From positions 5,524,448 to 5,588,447 of the forward strand of contig CM030935.1 of the NCBI GenBank assembly GCA_018136815.1: 64,000 nt of DNA. Direction: 5' to 3'. Within the stretch, counting starts at the first letter, position 1. Each line of letters opens with the position of its first letter. Both the position numbers and the translations under genes were made by a program. This DNA comes from Isochrysis galbana. Taxonomy: Eukaryota; Haptophyta; Isochrysidales; Isochrysidaceae. Below are positions 40,518 through 51,951 of the stretch, piece by piece. A model generated the notes under the pieces. The model was not told the DNA's origin and did not search any database. It was given only the letters and a program-made list of their open reading frames with translations.

Positions 40518-43500
40518 GAGGGAGAGGGAAGGAGGGAGAGAGAGAGACGAGAGGGAGGGAGGGAGGGAGGGAGGGAGGGAGAGGGAGGGAGGGAGGCAGA
40601 GAGAGGGAGGGAGGGAGGGAGAGGGAGAGAGGGAGGGAGAGGGAGGGAGAGGGAAGGAGAGGGAGGGAGAGGGAGGGAGCGAGCGAGGAAGAGGCAGCGA
40701 GCGAGCGAGGGAGCGAGGGAGGGAAGGGTTGGGTGGGCGGAGGTGAGGAAGGGAGGCAGGGAGGCAGGGCGGTGGCCAGGCGAAGAGGGAGGGGGGGGGG
40801 AGGGGGACGGCGGCGCGGAGAAAGAGGGTGTAAGTGAGGAATCCCGATGCGAGGAAGCGGGAGAGTGCTGGCAAGAGCGGTTCCGAGGTGGTGGTGGAGG
40901 CAGACCGCTTGCGGGACAGGGTGCCAAAGTGGGAGGGCTCTGGGTTCCGGGGAAAGGGCACGAGAGGAGTTCGAGAGTGGCGGAGGCAGACAATCGGTGG
41001 GCGGTGATGCGGGGCGTCTCTGTGGCCCATCCTCTCTGGAAGGCAGCTGGTTTTGCGATCTCGGCAGGGGCGAGACTAGAGCGAATGGAGAGGCGAGACG
41101 GCAAAGCGCCCGGCAAGCAAAACTAGGAGGGGGGTGGGGGCGTGTAGACGACAGGTGGTGGCTCGAGCTCGGCCCTGCTCGCTTGCACCCCCCCCCCCCT
41201 CATTTGGTGCCCCTTCCCCGTGTGCGCTTCAAGGAGGGCCGCCCGATCGACCAGCTCGCTTTGATGACCGGGTTGCGTTGGGCCTATCTTCTCCATAGGC
41301 GAACTTGCCCGCCGTCTGACTCGCGCATCCTTCCCCTTGCTTAGGCGCCTGAATCGGTGCACAAGTCGTGGCAGTCGGTCTTCTCCTCGATGGAGGCGGG
41401 CGCGCTGCCAGGGCAAACGTTTGTGCCTCCGCCCTCGATCCGCGCTGGGGCCTCCCTCACAAGCGCCGCCGTCCCCGAGCGCTCGCTCGCACCTGCCGCC
41501 GCCACCTCCTCGGCTGTCGAGCACATGAAGGTGATGCAGCTTGTTCAAGCCTACCAGGTGAGCCGCCATCGTGCACGCTAGACGTGGCATGCACCGCGCG
41601 CGCATAGAGCACCGATGGGGCTGACGCCGCTCCGGCTTAGGCGTTGAGCGTCGAGCTCGCCCCCACTCCCCCGCCGCACCATTGCACTGCGGCCAACGCC
41701 CGCGCGCACTCCGAACGCACAGACTCGTGGACACAACGTATGCGACCTCGACCCGCTCGGCATGTATGAGGCGGACCTAGACGGCACGACGCCGCCCGAC
41801 CTCGAGGTGGCCAACTACGGGTGAGGTCGCCCAAGCGCGCCTGGGGCCGCACGCCGCACCAAGGTGCACGCCCTTCCGCCCCCACACCGCTCTGAGGCAC
41901 CCTGCCCCACGCGCGCTAGCTTCACTGAGGCCGATATGGACAAGGAGTACGACCTGGGCCACCTCGTCGGCTCGGGGTTCCTTGCGCAGGGACGAGGGCC
42001 GGTCAAGGTACGTTGTGTACCGTCTCACACGCGCCGGCCACCGCCGCCTGCCGCCACTCACCCCTACCTGCCGCGCATTCGCGCCCCCACCACCTTACCC
42101 CACCTTTCTGGCGCAGCTGCGCGACATCATCACGCGGCTTCGCGAAGTCTACGCATCCAAGGTTGGCGTCGAGTACATGCATATCTGGGACTATGAACAG
42201 GTGAGCGCGTACCTGCCTGCTTGTGTGGATGCGCGAGTCGCGCCGCTCTCAGCCACGCGTGTCACTGCCCGCGTAGACCAATTGGATCCGCGACAAGATT
42301 GAGACGCCGCACCAGGTTGCCTTCACCGAGGAGGAGCGCCGGCTCATCATGCGCAACCTCGCACGCTCGGACCACTTCGAGTCGGTGCGTGCCGACGTTT
42401 GTCGCGTCCGCCGCGCCCGCCCGCCGCGCCGACCCGTCGGCCCGCCCGCTTGCGCCTTGCCGTCGCCGAGCTCGCCCGTGCGCCCCGCAGTTTCTCGCGG
42501 GCAAGTTCTCCCTCGCCAAGCGCTTCGGCCTCGAGGGCTGTGAAGTGCTCATCCCTGGGATGGAGGAGCTCATCAACGAGGCCGTCAGCCGGGTGAGCCG
42601 CGGCGCCGGCCACCTCGCGCGCCACACACCCACATCGCCACCATGCAAACATCGTCAATACACGCCGCGTGCCGTCTCACCCTTTGCGCGCTGCCTGCCC
42701 GCACACGCAGGGCGTCGAGAACGTTGTCCTTGGCATGGCGCACCGTGGCCGACTAAACGTCCTCGCCAATGTGTGCCGCAAGCCGATGGAGCAGATCTTT
42801 GCCGAGTTCCAGGTGCGCCGAACCCGGCGGCGATAAACGCGCCCACAAGCCGGCCGACCTGCCGATCTCCGCCGACCGCGCAGGGGACCGCCTCGCCAGA
42901 GGACATTGATGACTTCTCGGGCTCCGGCGACGTCAAGTACCACCTAGGTATGAGCCACACGCGCACGATGCCGTGCGGCAAGGAGGTGCGCCGCCCCCGT
43001 GTGCCCCGGGCCCCCGTCCTTCCCGTCGGTGCTCGCACCTCCGCATTCCCTCAACCCCCCCCCCCGCCCGCCCGCCCGCGCGCGCGCCCAACCACCGCCA
43101 CCACCTATCCGCACTGAAACTCCTCTACTTCCAGGTGCATATCTCGCTTGTCGCCAACCCCTCGCACCTTGAGGCCGTCAACCCCGTCGTCGCTGGCAAG
43201 ACTCGTGCCAAACAGCACTATACTGGGGACACGGAGCGCTCACGTTCGATGCCCATCCTAATCCATGGCGACGCAGCCTTCTCGGGACAGGTACGCCATG
43301 CATGGCGGACGGCAACGCACCCAACCCCACCGCGCTGACTAGCCCGCTCCCAACCTCACAGGGCGTCGTCTTCGAGACGATTGGCCTCTCCGATCTCTAC
43401 AACTACACTACCGGCGGCACAATTCACCTCGTTATTAATAACCAGATCGGCTTCACCACCGACCCGCGCTCGTCTCGATCTTCGCCATACTGCACTGACG

Positions 43501-46312
43501 TAGCAAAGGCCATCCAAGTACGGACACCCCCGCATGCGCCGGTCTAGCGGCCCGCACTCACCGTCACGCCGCACGTTCGTGTTAGGCGCCCATTTTCCAT
43601 GTGAACGGCGACGACGTTGAGGCGGTCGTGCGTACCTGCCGCCTTGCGGCCGAGTGGCGGCAGACGTTCAAGCGCGACGTCGTGGTCGACATTGTCTGCT
43701 ACCGCAAGCACGGCCACAACGAAATTGACGAGCCCATGTTCACGCAGCCGCAGATGTACACGGCGATCAAGCGGCAGGTCCGCCGGCCATCCGCACGCCG
43801 ATAGCGTCATCTGCCGCCGTAGTCGTGTGTGCGCCACTGCACACAACCCCTTCGTAATGCCCTACGATGCGAGCAGGTGCCGACCTTCAAAAAGTACGCG
43901 CAGCAGTTGCTAGACCAAAAGGTGCTCTCGCAGCAAGACATCGACGCTGTATCGGCCGATGTGATCTCGGAATTGCAAGCCAAGCTTGATGCGTCGCGCG
44001 ACTACAAGATGGAGAGGGGCGACTGGCTCGCCTCGAACTGGAAGGTGGAGCTCGGCCTTTCGCCCGTTCGTCGGCATTGCGCGCCCCGCCCCTACAGCAT
44101 CCGCGCCATGCCGCGTCGCAGGGAATGCTGCCGATGAATGTCGAGGCCGCCGACCTCGGGACGGGCGTCGAGCGCGAGACGCTCCTAATGGTCGGCAAGC
44201 GTATCGCGAGCCTGCCTTCAGACTTCAAGCCCCACCGCAACATTGACAAGATCTATAAGGTGGCTCGTTGCACCGGCCCCCAAGCTCGCCCTCGACACAG
44301 CCCCCTACTGGCCCTGTGGCAAGAGCCGCTCCCTCTTCCACCCCCACCCCCACCGATCATATCCAACCCACACCACCGATCATATCCACCCCACACCACC
44401 CTTCGCCCTCATCTTGGACACAGGCACGCGCGGCCATGATGGAGTCGGGCAAAGGCATCGACTGGGCGCTCGGCGAACAACTTGCGTGGGCGTCGCTCCT
44501 CGTTGAAGGGAACCACGTCCGCATTTCGGGGCAAGATGTCGAGCGGGGCACCTTTTCCCACCGACACTGCGTTTTGCATGATCAGGCGAGCGCACTGCAG
44601 CCGAGCACGCGACGAACCGTAACCGCCGCCATCGCCGCATCAATCGCACGCCCCTTGCGTGCGCCTCCAGGTCAACTGGGGCAACAAGTACGTCCCACTG
44701 CAGCACATCGATCCGGGCCAGGCCGCCTTTGTCGCGTGCAACTCGTCCCTCTCCGAATTCGGTGTGCTGGGCTTCGAGATGGGCTACGCGCTCGAGAACC
44801 CGGCGTCCCTCATCATGTGGGAGGCGCAATTCGGTGATTTCGCCAACACGGCGCAGTGCATGATCGACCAGTTCCTCTCTTCGGGAGAGCAAAAGTGCAC
44901 GGCACCCTTCAGCGGCCGCCACGACTCGCCCGCCCTCTCACATCGCGCAGAAATGGCCTTGCTTACCCGACCCCCACCAAACGTGTACGCGCGCGCACAC
45001 ACTCTCACACACGTACACGCCCTCCGTGTAGGTGGCTGCGCCAGTGTGGCCTCGTCATGCTGCTCCCGCACGGCTACGAGGGCCAAGGCCCTGAGCACTC
45101 CTCCGCCAGACTCGAGCGGTTCTTGCAGGTACCCATGGCCGGCGCGCCACTCGTGCCCGCCCTACGCTTCACTCGTGCCCGCCCCGCGCTGCGCGCGAGC
45201 GAGCACACACTTCTTACACTCGGCCGCTTTCGATGGCAGATGTGCGACGATGATGAGGATCGTTTCCCCGAGGTCATTGGCCGCCAGAGGCAAGCACAAG
45301 GAGCCAACTGGGCTGTCGTGAACGTCACCACCCCAGCCAATTACTTCCATGTTTTGCGGCGGCAGGCGAGTGAAGGCGCCGCCCCGGGCAAGGCGCCGGG
45401 TTCGCCCACGCGAGCAGCTTCCCGCGTGGATCAAGTGGCGCGCCCTCGGCGCGCCGCTCCATCGTAGTCGCGCCACCGCTCCTTCGTCACGCAGGTAGTC
45501 CGCGAGTTCAGAAAACCCCTGATCGTCATGTCGCCCAAATCTCTTCTACGCCATCGGCTTGTGAAGAGCGATCTTGAGGATTTCGAGCCCGGCTCGCGAT
45601 TCCACCGCTACCTTCCCGACGAGACCGACGGGCTCAAGCCCAACGACCAGGTGGCGGTCCCGTCGAGCATGCACCGCCGCGCCACGGCCGGGCACACCTG
45701 GCCTCGTGCGACCTCTCATGCAGCCCAAATCCCCCCCCCCCCCCTTCCCCTACGCGCCCCCTGCTGTTGCTGTTCCTGCGCCCAACGCGCCTACTTCCGT
45801 TGGTTCGCAGATCCGCAAGCTCGTTCTCTGTTCGGGCAAGGTCTACTACGACCTTCTAGCCGAGCGGACCTCTCGCGGCATCGACGACGTGGCCATCGGA
45901 CGTCTCGAACAGATCTCGCCCTTTCCCCACGATCACCTGTTGCAGGAGGCGCAAAAGTACCCCAATGCGGACATCGTCTGGTATGCGACCGCTCGCAAGC
46001 TGCCCCCGTCCCGCTCCGGCGCGGTCGGCGCAGCGTGTGGCCGCCCAGGCTTTGCTGCCGCTCCCCACCTGCGCCCTTGCCAGCCTACTCGGCGTGCCTG
46101 ACCGCAGCTCTTGTGCCTGCAGGTGCCAAGAAGAACCTAAAAACGCAGGCGCTTGGTTCTACGTGCGGCCTCGCATCGTGACGGCCATGAAATCAGTGCG
46201 CCAGGTCTCGCCGTCCTACGCCGGCCGCCGACCCGCAGCGGCAACCGCGACGGGCCATGCGCAGATGTCGGCCAAGGAGCAGGCTCAACTCGTCGCGACA
46301 GCGCTCGAGTGA
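40291..46312 (+). CDS. OGDH: 2-oxoglutarate dehydrogenase E1 component
   Basis: Thiamine-diphosphate-dependent E1 subunit of the mitochondrial 2-oxoglutarate dehydrogenase complex of the citric acid cycle. Twenty-one exons splice in frame to 998 residues, a normal family length: 40291-40434, 41345-41557, 41723-41820, 41920-42007, 42117-42200, 42277-42384, 42491-42592, 42711-42812, 42884-42985, 43135-43290, 43362-43517, 43586-43777, 43877-44065, 44122-44259, 44424-44585, 44671-44894, 45032-45128, 45240-45365, 45495-45650, 45811-45980, 46123-46312. The N-terminus is an Arg-rich mitochondrial presequence followed by [16 protein letters not shown]. Hallmarks: [46 protein letters not shown] (thiamine diphosphate site), [44 protein letters not shown] and [15 protein letters not shown]. 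Two introns (donors at 44586 and 45366) are GC-AG; the rest are GT-AG. Intron 1 is 910 bp of GAGGGAGG purine repeat. It looks functional. Confidence 0.97.
40435..41344. repeat. Purine-rich repeat in OGDH intron 1
   Basis: The first about 400 bp after the splice donor are GA and GGGAGG repeats, purine on the coding strand. The long open frames on either strand are artefacts of this composition. Confidence 0.9.
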
Positions 46313-48254
46313 GCCCAACCCCGCTTGGCGGCCTCGATGGGCTTACGATGAGGGGTGATTCTGCTCATGGATCGAGCGGGTAGGACTTCGTCGCGGCGTG
46401 ATCCTTCACTATGCTAGGTCGTCGCGGCGATGCTCAGCGGTTGCCGGCCGGCGGGGTGCACCACGTGAGGCCCTCACGCGAGTTAAGATGCGCGACGAGA
46501 CTGTGTTCACTGGCATGCGCCGAGAGGGCGACGCCGGTTGTGGGCTTGCGACCGCAGGAAGCCACCTAAGGTAGCCCGGGCGGGTGCCAAGGGCGCAGCC
46601 TGCGTTGTAAAGAGCGCACATGCCAGAGCGTGCGCCGCCCATATTGCGAAGCCAAAGGAGTGCCACCAAGTGCGTGCGCGAGCAACACAACGTGTAAACA
46701 ATGAGTGGTGAAGTCGTGGTTGTGGTCGCTGCGTGTGTTTGGTTGGTGCCCTGTGCACCAACTTTGCCTCGAAAGCACACAAGACAAGACTTTTGTTGCA
46801 TGGTTTTGATGATGGTCTGTGCATTTTGCTATGTTGGCTGGCGGCCTCTACATGAGAGGGAGCCGCGAGTGTCATGGCAGGTAGGCGCTTGCACTGCTCG
46901 ATAATAATATAAAAAGAAAAACCTTTTAGCGCATATTCTCGCGCGTGGCACTAGGTTTCGCTTCTGTGGCCACGCCCTTTTCTTTCCCTCTCCCTCACTA
47001 CCCGCCTTGCGGCAACTCCCCTTGTGCTCTAGGTAGGGGCTCGGGTTGTGGGGGGGGGCTGGGGCTTGGGCGGGGTGCACCTGCCCCTAGCGAATGCCCT
47101 CGCCCCTCGCCTTCCTGCTGCGTCGCTGGGTGCCTATCCCCTATGTTTATGAGAGTGAGTGTGAGTGCCATTACTTGTTCCTAGACAATTAACAATCGCA
47201 TTGATAAATACAACTTTGTCAATGACAATGTGGCTGTTTATGGTCTCTGGCTGGGGGCCGTTCGTTTATGATACTCCGGCTGAGGCTCGTTCAGCCCCCC
47301 CCAGAGCTACCGGGGGACCGAGAAAATCCCCCGAGAGCCATCGGGGGATAGGGATAGCTCCTGGGGGGTGCCTGTCAGAGCAAGGCTCATCTCACTCTTG
47401 GAGATGGCCTGCGAGGGCGCGCCGGCAGCTAGCGCGGAATGCGGTTCTTGCGGGGAGCTCATGGAGCTTTCCTCGGGGGTGACTACGGGTATGGTGATCG
47501 ACGCACGACGCACGACGCACGGAGGGCGCGGAAGTGTGGAAGGAGGCTTGTGGGAGGTGGTGGCAGGCGACTGGGGGTGGCTCAGGCGCGTGCTTGGCTT
47601 GTATGGACTCGTTGACTCGGGGTATAGACTCAGGAACTCGGGGGGACTCGCTTGGGAACACGGTGGGACTCGACGAAGTTGCTACAAAATCACTCACAAG
47701 AAACCAAAAACTAAAGTCCTTGGGCTCAGGAAACTAACGTAAACACTCCGGAATCATACGATAAACAAACCCTTCCCGCGCGGCGAAGGCTGAGGTCGCG
47801 ATCGCTCGTCATGCGCGAAGAAATACGCAAAGAGAGCGCAAAACTACGCAAACGAAGGGTTCGAACTATCGTTAAAGTGAAACTCGTCCGCTGAAGCCAA
47901 CGCGGAGGGTCGAGGAGAGATCCAAAATCGCGCGGGGGGGAAGAAGGCGATGTGCGGAGAGACCTTCTAGACAAGCAACGAGCAAGGGGCGACGAAACAA
48001 GACGCGAGACGCGAGGCGCGTGCCATTCGTTCTTCCTTTCTTTCACCGAAAACGCGGCGAAACTATTGTTAAACATCGGTGCCCCCTCCGCGAGAATCGC
48101 GAAGAAGAACGGACGAGATGGAGGCAATCATCGAAGGAATCGCGAGAGGAATCGAAGCGAGGGGGGGGGAACAGCGCGCGCGGGGGGGGGGAACGAACGA
48201 AGGCGAGAAGCGCTCAATCACCATCACCCACCGCATGAAAAAGCGTTCAACCAG
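46313..48254. other. No recognisable gene; contains dispersed repeat 47115-47300
   Basis: Intergenic. 46905-46960 holds a retroposon-like tail in inverted orientation (GAGAATATGCGCTAAAAGG). 47115-47300 is an inverted copy of 4870-5020, including CAATTAACAATCGCATTG. No protein is recognisable. Confidence 0.5.
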
Positions 48255-49380
48255 AAAACTATTGTTATAGTTTGAACTATGGAGCGTGCCGCGACCGCTC
48301 CCGAGCCCCAGGCGACCCTCGCCACCGCGCCCCACCTGGGACGCCCCACGCCGCCCGAGGCGGCTCGTCAGAAAGCCCTCTCAGAGCCCATCCAACCCAT
48401 CCAAACCACACCCGCGCAAGCGCGCGGGGTGGCGAGCACTGGCACCGAACAGGTTGCCACCATGGCTCTGCGCATCATGCAGGGGGTCTTGGAGACCCCC
48501 TCCAACAGTGGGAAACCCTCCCACCCCAAGAGCACCTCATGTGGGAGGGCAGCTCAGCTGCCCTCCCCATGGTGGAAACCTCTACCATCAGTGCACCCAA
48601 CATGGGAGGGCACTTCACAACCATCAACCCCATACGGAGAGCACCCCATGCCTCTGTTTTCCAACTTGTTGACACAATTCTCGTCTTCACCCCACTCTTG
48701 TGGGCCACTAGTACCAATCACTCAGTGCCCTGCCTTGGGCCCTCTCTCAACACAAGACTCCCTCTCCCACTCCCCCTTCACACCACAACCAACCCAAACG
48801 GCACGAACCCCCCCGCCCTCTGTTCAAAGCACCAAAAATTTCAATTCAAGACACATGTTGATACACTTTTCGTTTTCACCCCACGCTTGTGGGCCACAAG
48901 TACCTACAACTCAGTGCCCTGCCTTGGGCCCTCTTTCAACACTTCACTCCATCTCCCACTCCCTCATCCCACTACAACCAACCCAAGAAGCACAAACCCC
49001 CTCGCCCTCGGATTCAAACACCAAAAATTTCGACTCAAGACCAGAGGGAGGACATGTTTTGAGGCGGCGTCGCTGCCCATGCCTAGCGCAAGGGTATAGC
49101 GCCCCCACTCAAACATCTCCTTCCCCAAAGCTCCTCTTTGAGGAGTTGCTCCTCACCCTCCCATTAGGCCCCCTTGCCTGCGAGACCAAAACAAGATCCT
49201 GGCGTGGGGGGCTGCTTGAGTGTGGAGGGAGGGGTGCTCCGGCTAGCGCAGGTAGTAAGCTAGTGAAGAGCTGGGTGGCATAAGGGGGAAGGGTGCTTGC
49301 GCTCGCCGCGGCAGGGAGTCCTGTCTTGTGTGCGCGCTAGTCCCGTTCCTTTGCCGCGCCGCGACCCATAAAAATTTGTT
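48255..49380 (+). mobile_element. Retroposon with ORF, about 1.1 kb, 16-bp target duplication
   Basis: The head AAACTATTGTTATAGTTTG precedes the ORF at 48279, and the tail CCATAAAAATTTGTTT ends in A residues. Target repeats AAAAAGCGTTCAACCA on the left and AAAAAGCGTTCAATCA on the right differ at one base. Partial relatives: 4776 (head), 31660 (head, minus), 39942 (tail), 58755-59368 (minus, internally deleted). Confidence 0.75.
48279..49283 (+). CDS. Retroposon-encoded Pro/Ser/Thr-rich protein
   Basis: An open frame of 334 residues starting 24 bp inside the element. The N-terminus MERAATAPEPQ, then HLGRPTPPEA, is conserved at the amino-acid level in the copies at 4798 and 31641. The middle contains two repeats of a FSFSPHACGPQVPTTQCPAL-type unit separated by about 70 residues. 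The C-terminus (RRRRCPCLAQGYSAPTQTSP to KLVKSWVA) is conserved in the inverted copy at 58869-59297. No enzymatic domain is visible. The function is unknown; a nucleic-acid-binding ORF1-like role is a guess based on the basic RRRRC patch and AT-hook-like GRP. Confidence 0.5.
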   Translation: MERAATAPEPQATLATAPHLGRPTPPEAARQKALSEPIQPIQTTPAQARGVASTGTEQVATMALRIMQGVLETPSNSGKPSHPKSTSCGRAAQLPSPWWKPLPSVHPTWEGTSQPSTPYGEHPMPLFSNLLTQFSSSPHSCGPLVPITQCPALGPLSTQDSLSHSPFTPQPTQTARTPPPSVQSTKNFNSRHMLIHFSFSPHACGPQVPTTQCPALGPLSTLHSISHSLIPLQPTQEAQTPSPSDSNTKNFDSRPEGGHVLRRRRCPCLAQGYSAPTQTSPSPKLLFEELLLTLPLGPLACETKTRSWRGGLLECGGRGAPASAGSKLVKSWVA

Positions 49381-50373
49381 TAAAAAAAAAAGCGTTCAAT
49401 CACCATCAGCCTACACGTGGAACGCGTTCAATCACCAGCACCCCCACCGCATGGAAAAGCGTTCAATCACCATCAGCCTACACGTGGAACGCGTTCAATC
49501 GCCATCACGTTACCTGCATTTCTTTCCTTAAACGCGTGAACAATTACCGTAACGGTAAAAATAAAACTCAAATCCTCGAATTTGCGAGACGAAAATCGGC
49601 GAACCAGGACTTGAGCCCAGGGAGAATCCGAATCTGCACGCCTTGCGCGACCATGGCGAACATAGAAGGCGGTATATCGCGAAGAAGGCTCGTACTCGTG
49701 CCGAAATATTCATGCCAAAAGCCAAAAAAGGCCTGAATACAACATCTCCCAAAAAGCCCGCCACGCGCGGGGGAAGGGAGGGGAGTCACTCACCGACGCC
49801 ATTGCCCTTCGTGGGGCGGGAGGGGGTCGTTCGGAGGGGGGAGGGAGTTGCCGGGGCAGGTAGGGGGGGGGCCTAAGGAATCCTTGGACACCCAGGGAAG
49901 GTGGGAAATAGTGGTAAAAAATTATGAGTGAGTGACCGGGCTATGATAGTTAGAGGCAAGCTCCGACCCATCCCTGGGCCCTGGTCGCCATGGGCATGCC
50001 AGAGATGCTCACTTGCAAGAGCAGTTCGGCCCACCAAGAACTGTACCAGCCGGCGCGCGCCAACTTCCGCCTCTACGCCGGGTGCACTTTACCCTTACCA
50101 CGTTAGCATCGGTGTCGCCCAGACTCTCCAGAGGTTTTGTTTTTGTCGCCGGCCGCCTTTTAAAAGTAGTCCGCCCTCGCCGCCGCCGCCGCTTCCCTTT
50201 CTCTCTCTCTCTCCGCCTCCACCGCCCGCCCACCGTCTTCCGTTCCGGAGAGAGGGGAGAGGGGAGAGGAGAGAGTAGAGAGAGAGGAGAAGAGAGAGAA
50301 GAGAGGGGAGAGAGGGGAGAGGGAGAGAGAGGAAGGGGAGGAAAAGAGAGGGGAGAGAGGAGAGAGAGAGGGG
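49381..50373. other. No recognisable gene; repeat fragments
   Basis: Starts with short repeats of GCGTTCAATCACCATCA. At 49870-49943 a block (GGAATCCTTGGACACCCA and GAGTGAGTGACCGGGCT) matches 27310-27380. The last 150 bp are a GA-rich leader to the selenoprotein gene. Confidence 0.5.
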
Positions 50374-50558
50374 ATGGCGTCGATCGCCGGCTCGCGCGGC
50401 GTGCTGGCGCTGCTGGCGGTTCTCTGCGGCCCTGCGCTGCTCAAGCGGGTGTACGAGCGGCCGAGGTGCGCGCGCACGCTCGGCGACGCCGCCGTGTGCC
50501 TCTCTCTTCTCCCCCTCCCCCCCCCTCTCTCTCCCCCTCCCTCCCTCCCTCCCTCCCT

Positions 50559-50625
<67 letters not shown>

Positions 50626-51890
50626 CCCCCCCCCCCCCCTTCCCTCCCTCCCTCCCTCCCACCCACCCACCCTCCCTCCCTCCCTCCCTCCCTCCCTCTC
50701 CCTCCCTCCCTCCCTCTCTCCCTCCCTCTCTCCCCCGGCCGCCCCTCCCCCCCGCCCGCCCTTGACGCCCTCTCGCGCCTGTACACCTCAGCTCAGTCGA
50801 CCTCTCCTCCTTCACTCTCGTTGAGAGGCCCGCCATCGAGAAGCTAGACTCGACGGTCCGCCCATCCTCGTGCCCTCTCCCCTCCGGGGCGGCTTTCCAC
50901 GCTGCTCCTCTCACTTGCGCGGCCCACCGGATCGGATCTCCTGCACAGACTCACACGCCCGCGCCCGTGCCGTGTGAGCAGGTCCGGATTGAGTTCTGTC
51001 GCTCCTGACAGACTGCTGGCGCCTTCAAGCAGTGCGCAATGGCACTGCAGCGCTCCTTCCCCGATGTGCGGATCGAGGGTGGCGATGTACGCGCTGTGCC
51101 GCGAGAGAGCCTGCTTGCTTGGCCATCGCGCTGCACGCCACTGCCCCTCGCTCACGACTGTTGCAACGCGCCTCACCGTCCCGCTTCGCTGCCGTGTCGT
51201 GCAGTACACACCGCCCATCCAGGTCCAATACGCTATCCGTGCCGTGCGCGCCGGACAGATTGGCGTGGCGCTGGCCTATTTCTTTGGTACTCAGGCAGCC
51301 GCATCGCTTCGTCGTGCGCCACCTTCGTTTGTCCAGCAGATGAACGACAACCCCATGATTGCCATCGGGTAGACATCGCACCCACCTCTGCTGCCCGTCG
51401 CACACCAAGCATATCCAATTCGGCCTCTGCAGATCCGGAGCTCGGACCTTGTCGCAGACATCGCCGCCCTTGGATTCCTCACGTGCCGCGCCCGTGCCGT
51501 GTCGATCATTCCAGCGAACCTTTCACGCTCTGCCCATCGCCCATTGCAGGTCGGTCTTCGGTCTCGACGTCGTTGCTCAAACAATGCAGTCGATCAACGC
51601 CTTTGAGATCACCTACAACGGCGCGTGCGCCTCCGCCGGTCTCATTCGTGCGATGCGCCGGCGGTGGCGCGGGTGTGGTCTGCTCGTCGCAAAACATTCT
51701 CCCCCAGCAAGTCCCCTCCCACCCACCCACCCCAAACTTCGTTCCATGCACCCCTGCAGGCCAAAAGTTGCACTCAAAGCTGAGCACGGGTACCATGCCA
51801 CGCCCACATGAGCTTGTGGCCAAGCTCGCAGAAGCGCGCGCGAAGGATGTCTCTACTGCCGGCGCACCACAGGGCGCCTCTTTGGCATAA
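50374..51890 (+). CDS. SELENOT: Selenoprotein T (in-frame UGA decoded as selenocysteine)
   Basis: Thioredoxin-like ER oxidoreductase of the SelT/W/H family. Exons 50374-50465, 50792-51086, 51205-51368, 51550-51620 and 51760-51890 give 251 codons including the stop. After a short hydrophobic leader, VRIEFCRS-UGA-QTAGAFKQ places the UGA codon (51007-51009) exactly at the second redox residue of the CxxC/CxxU motif, and FPDVRIEGG matches the SelT strand after it. Later FFGTQAA, QMNDNPMIAIG, AFEITYNG and LHSKLSTGTMPRP align with the SelT core and C-terminus. The last intron (donor at 51621) is GC-AG. Exon 2 might contain an additional in-frame intron between about 50856 and 50981. A SECIS-like hairpin lies 62 nt after the stop. 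The (CT)n and CCCTCC repeats at 50510-50755 are in intron 1. Standard gene finders would truncate this at the UGA. Confidence 0.9.
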
Positions 51891-51951
51891 GGTGGACACG
51901 GTCCGAATCGACGCCGGCCCTCTCGTGCCACCCCCCCTTGCCAGTGCGTGA

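Noticed and set aside
40121-41116. 331-residue minus-strand ORF opposite OGDH exon 1 and intron 1
   Set aside because: Antisense shadow of purine-rich intron sequence and a well-supported exon.
49590-49680. Possible minus-strand tRNA (T-arm-like CTGGG-loop-CCTGG)
   Set aside because: The stem needs wobble pairs and no matching acceptor or anticodon arm could be found.
50374-50847. 157-residue Pro/Leu/Ser ORF running from SELENOT exon 1 into intron 1
   Set aside because: Read-through of exon 1 into CT/CCCTCC intronic repeats; the spliced model fits the family.
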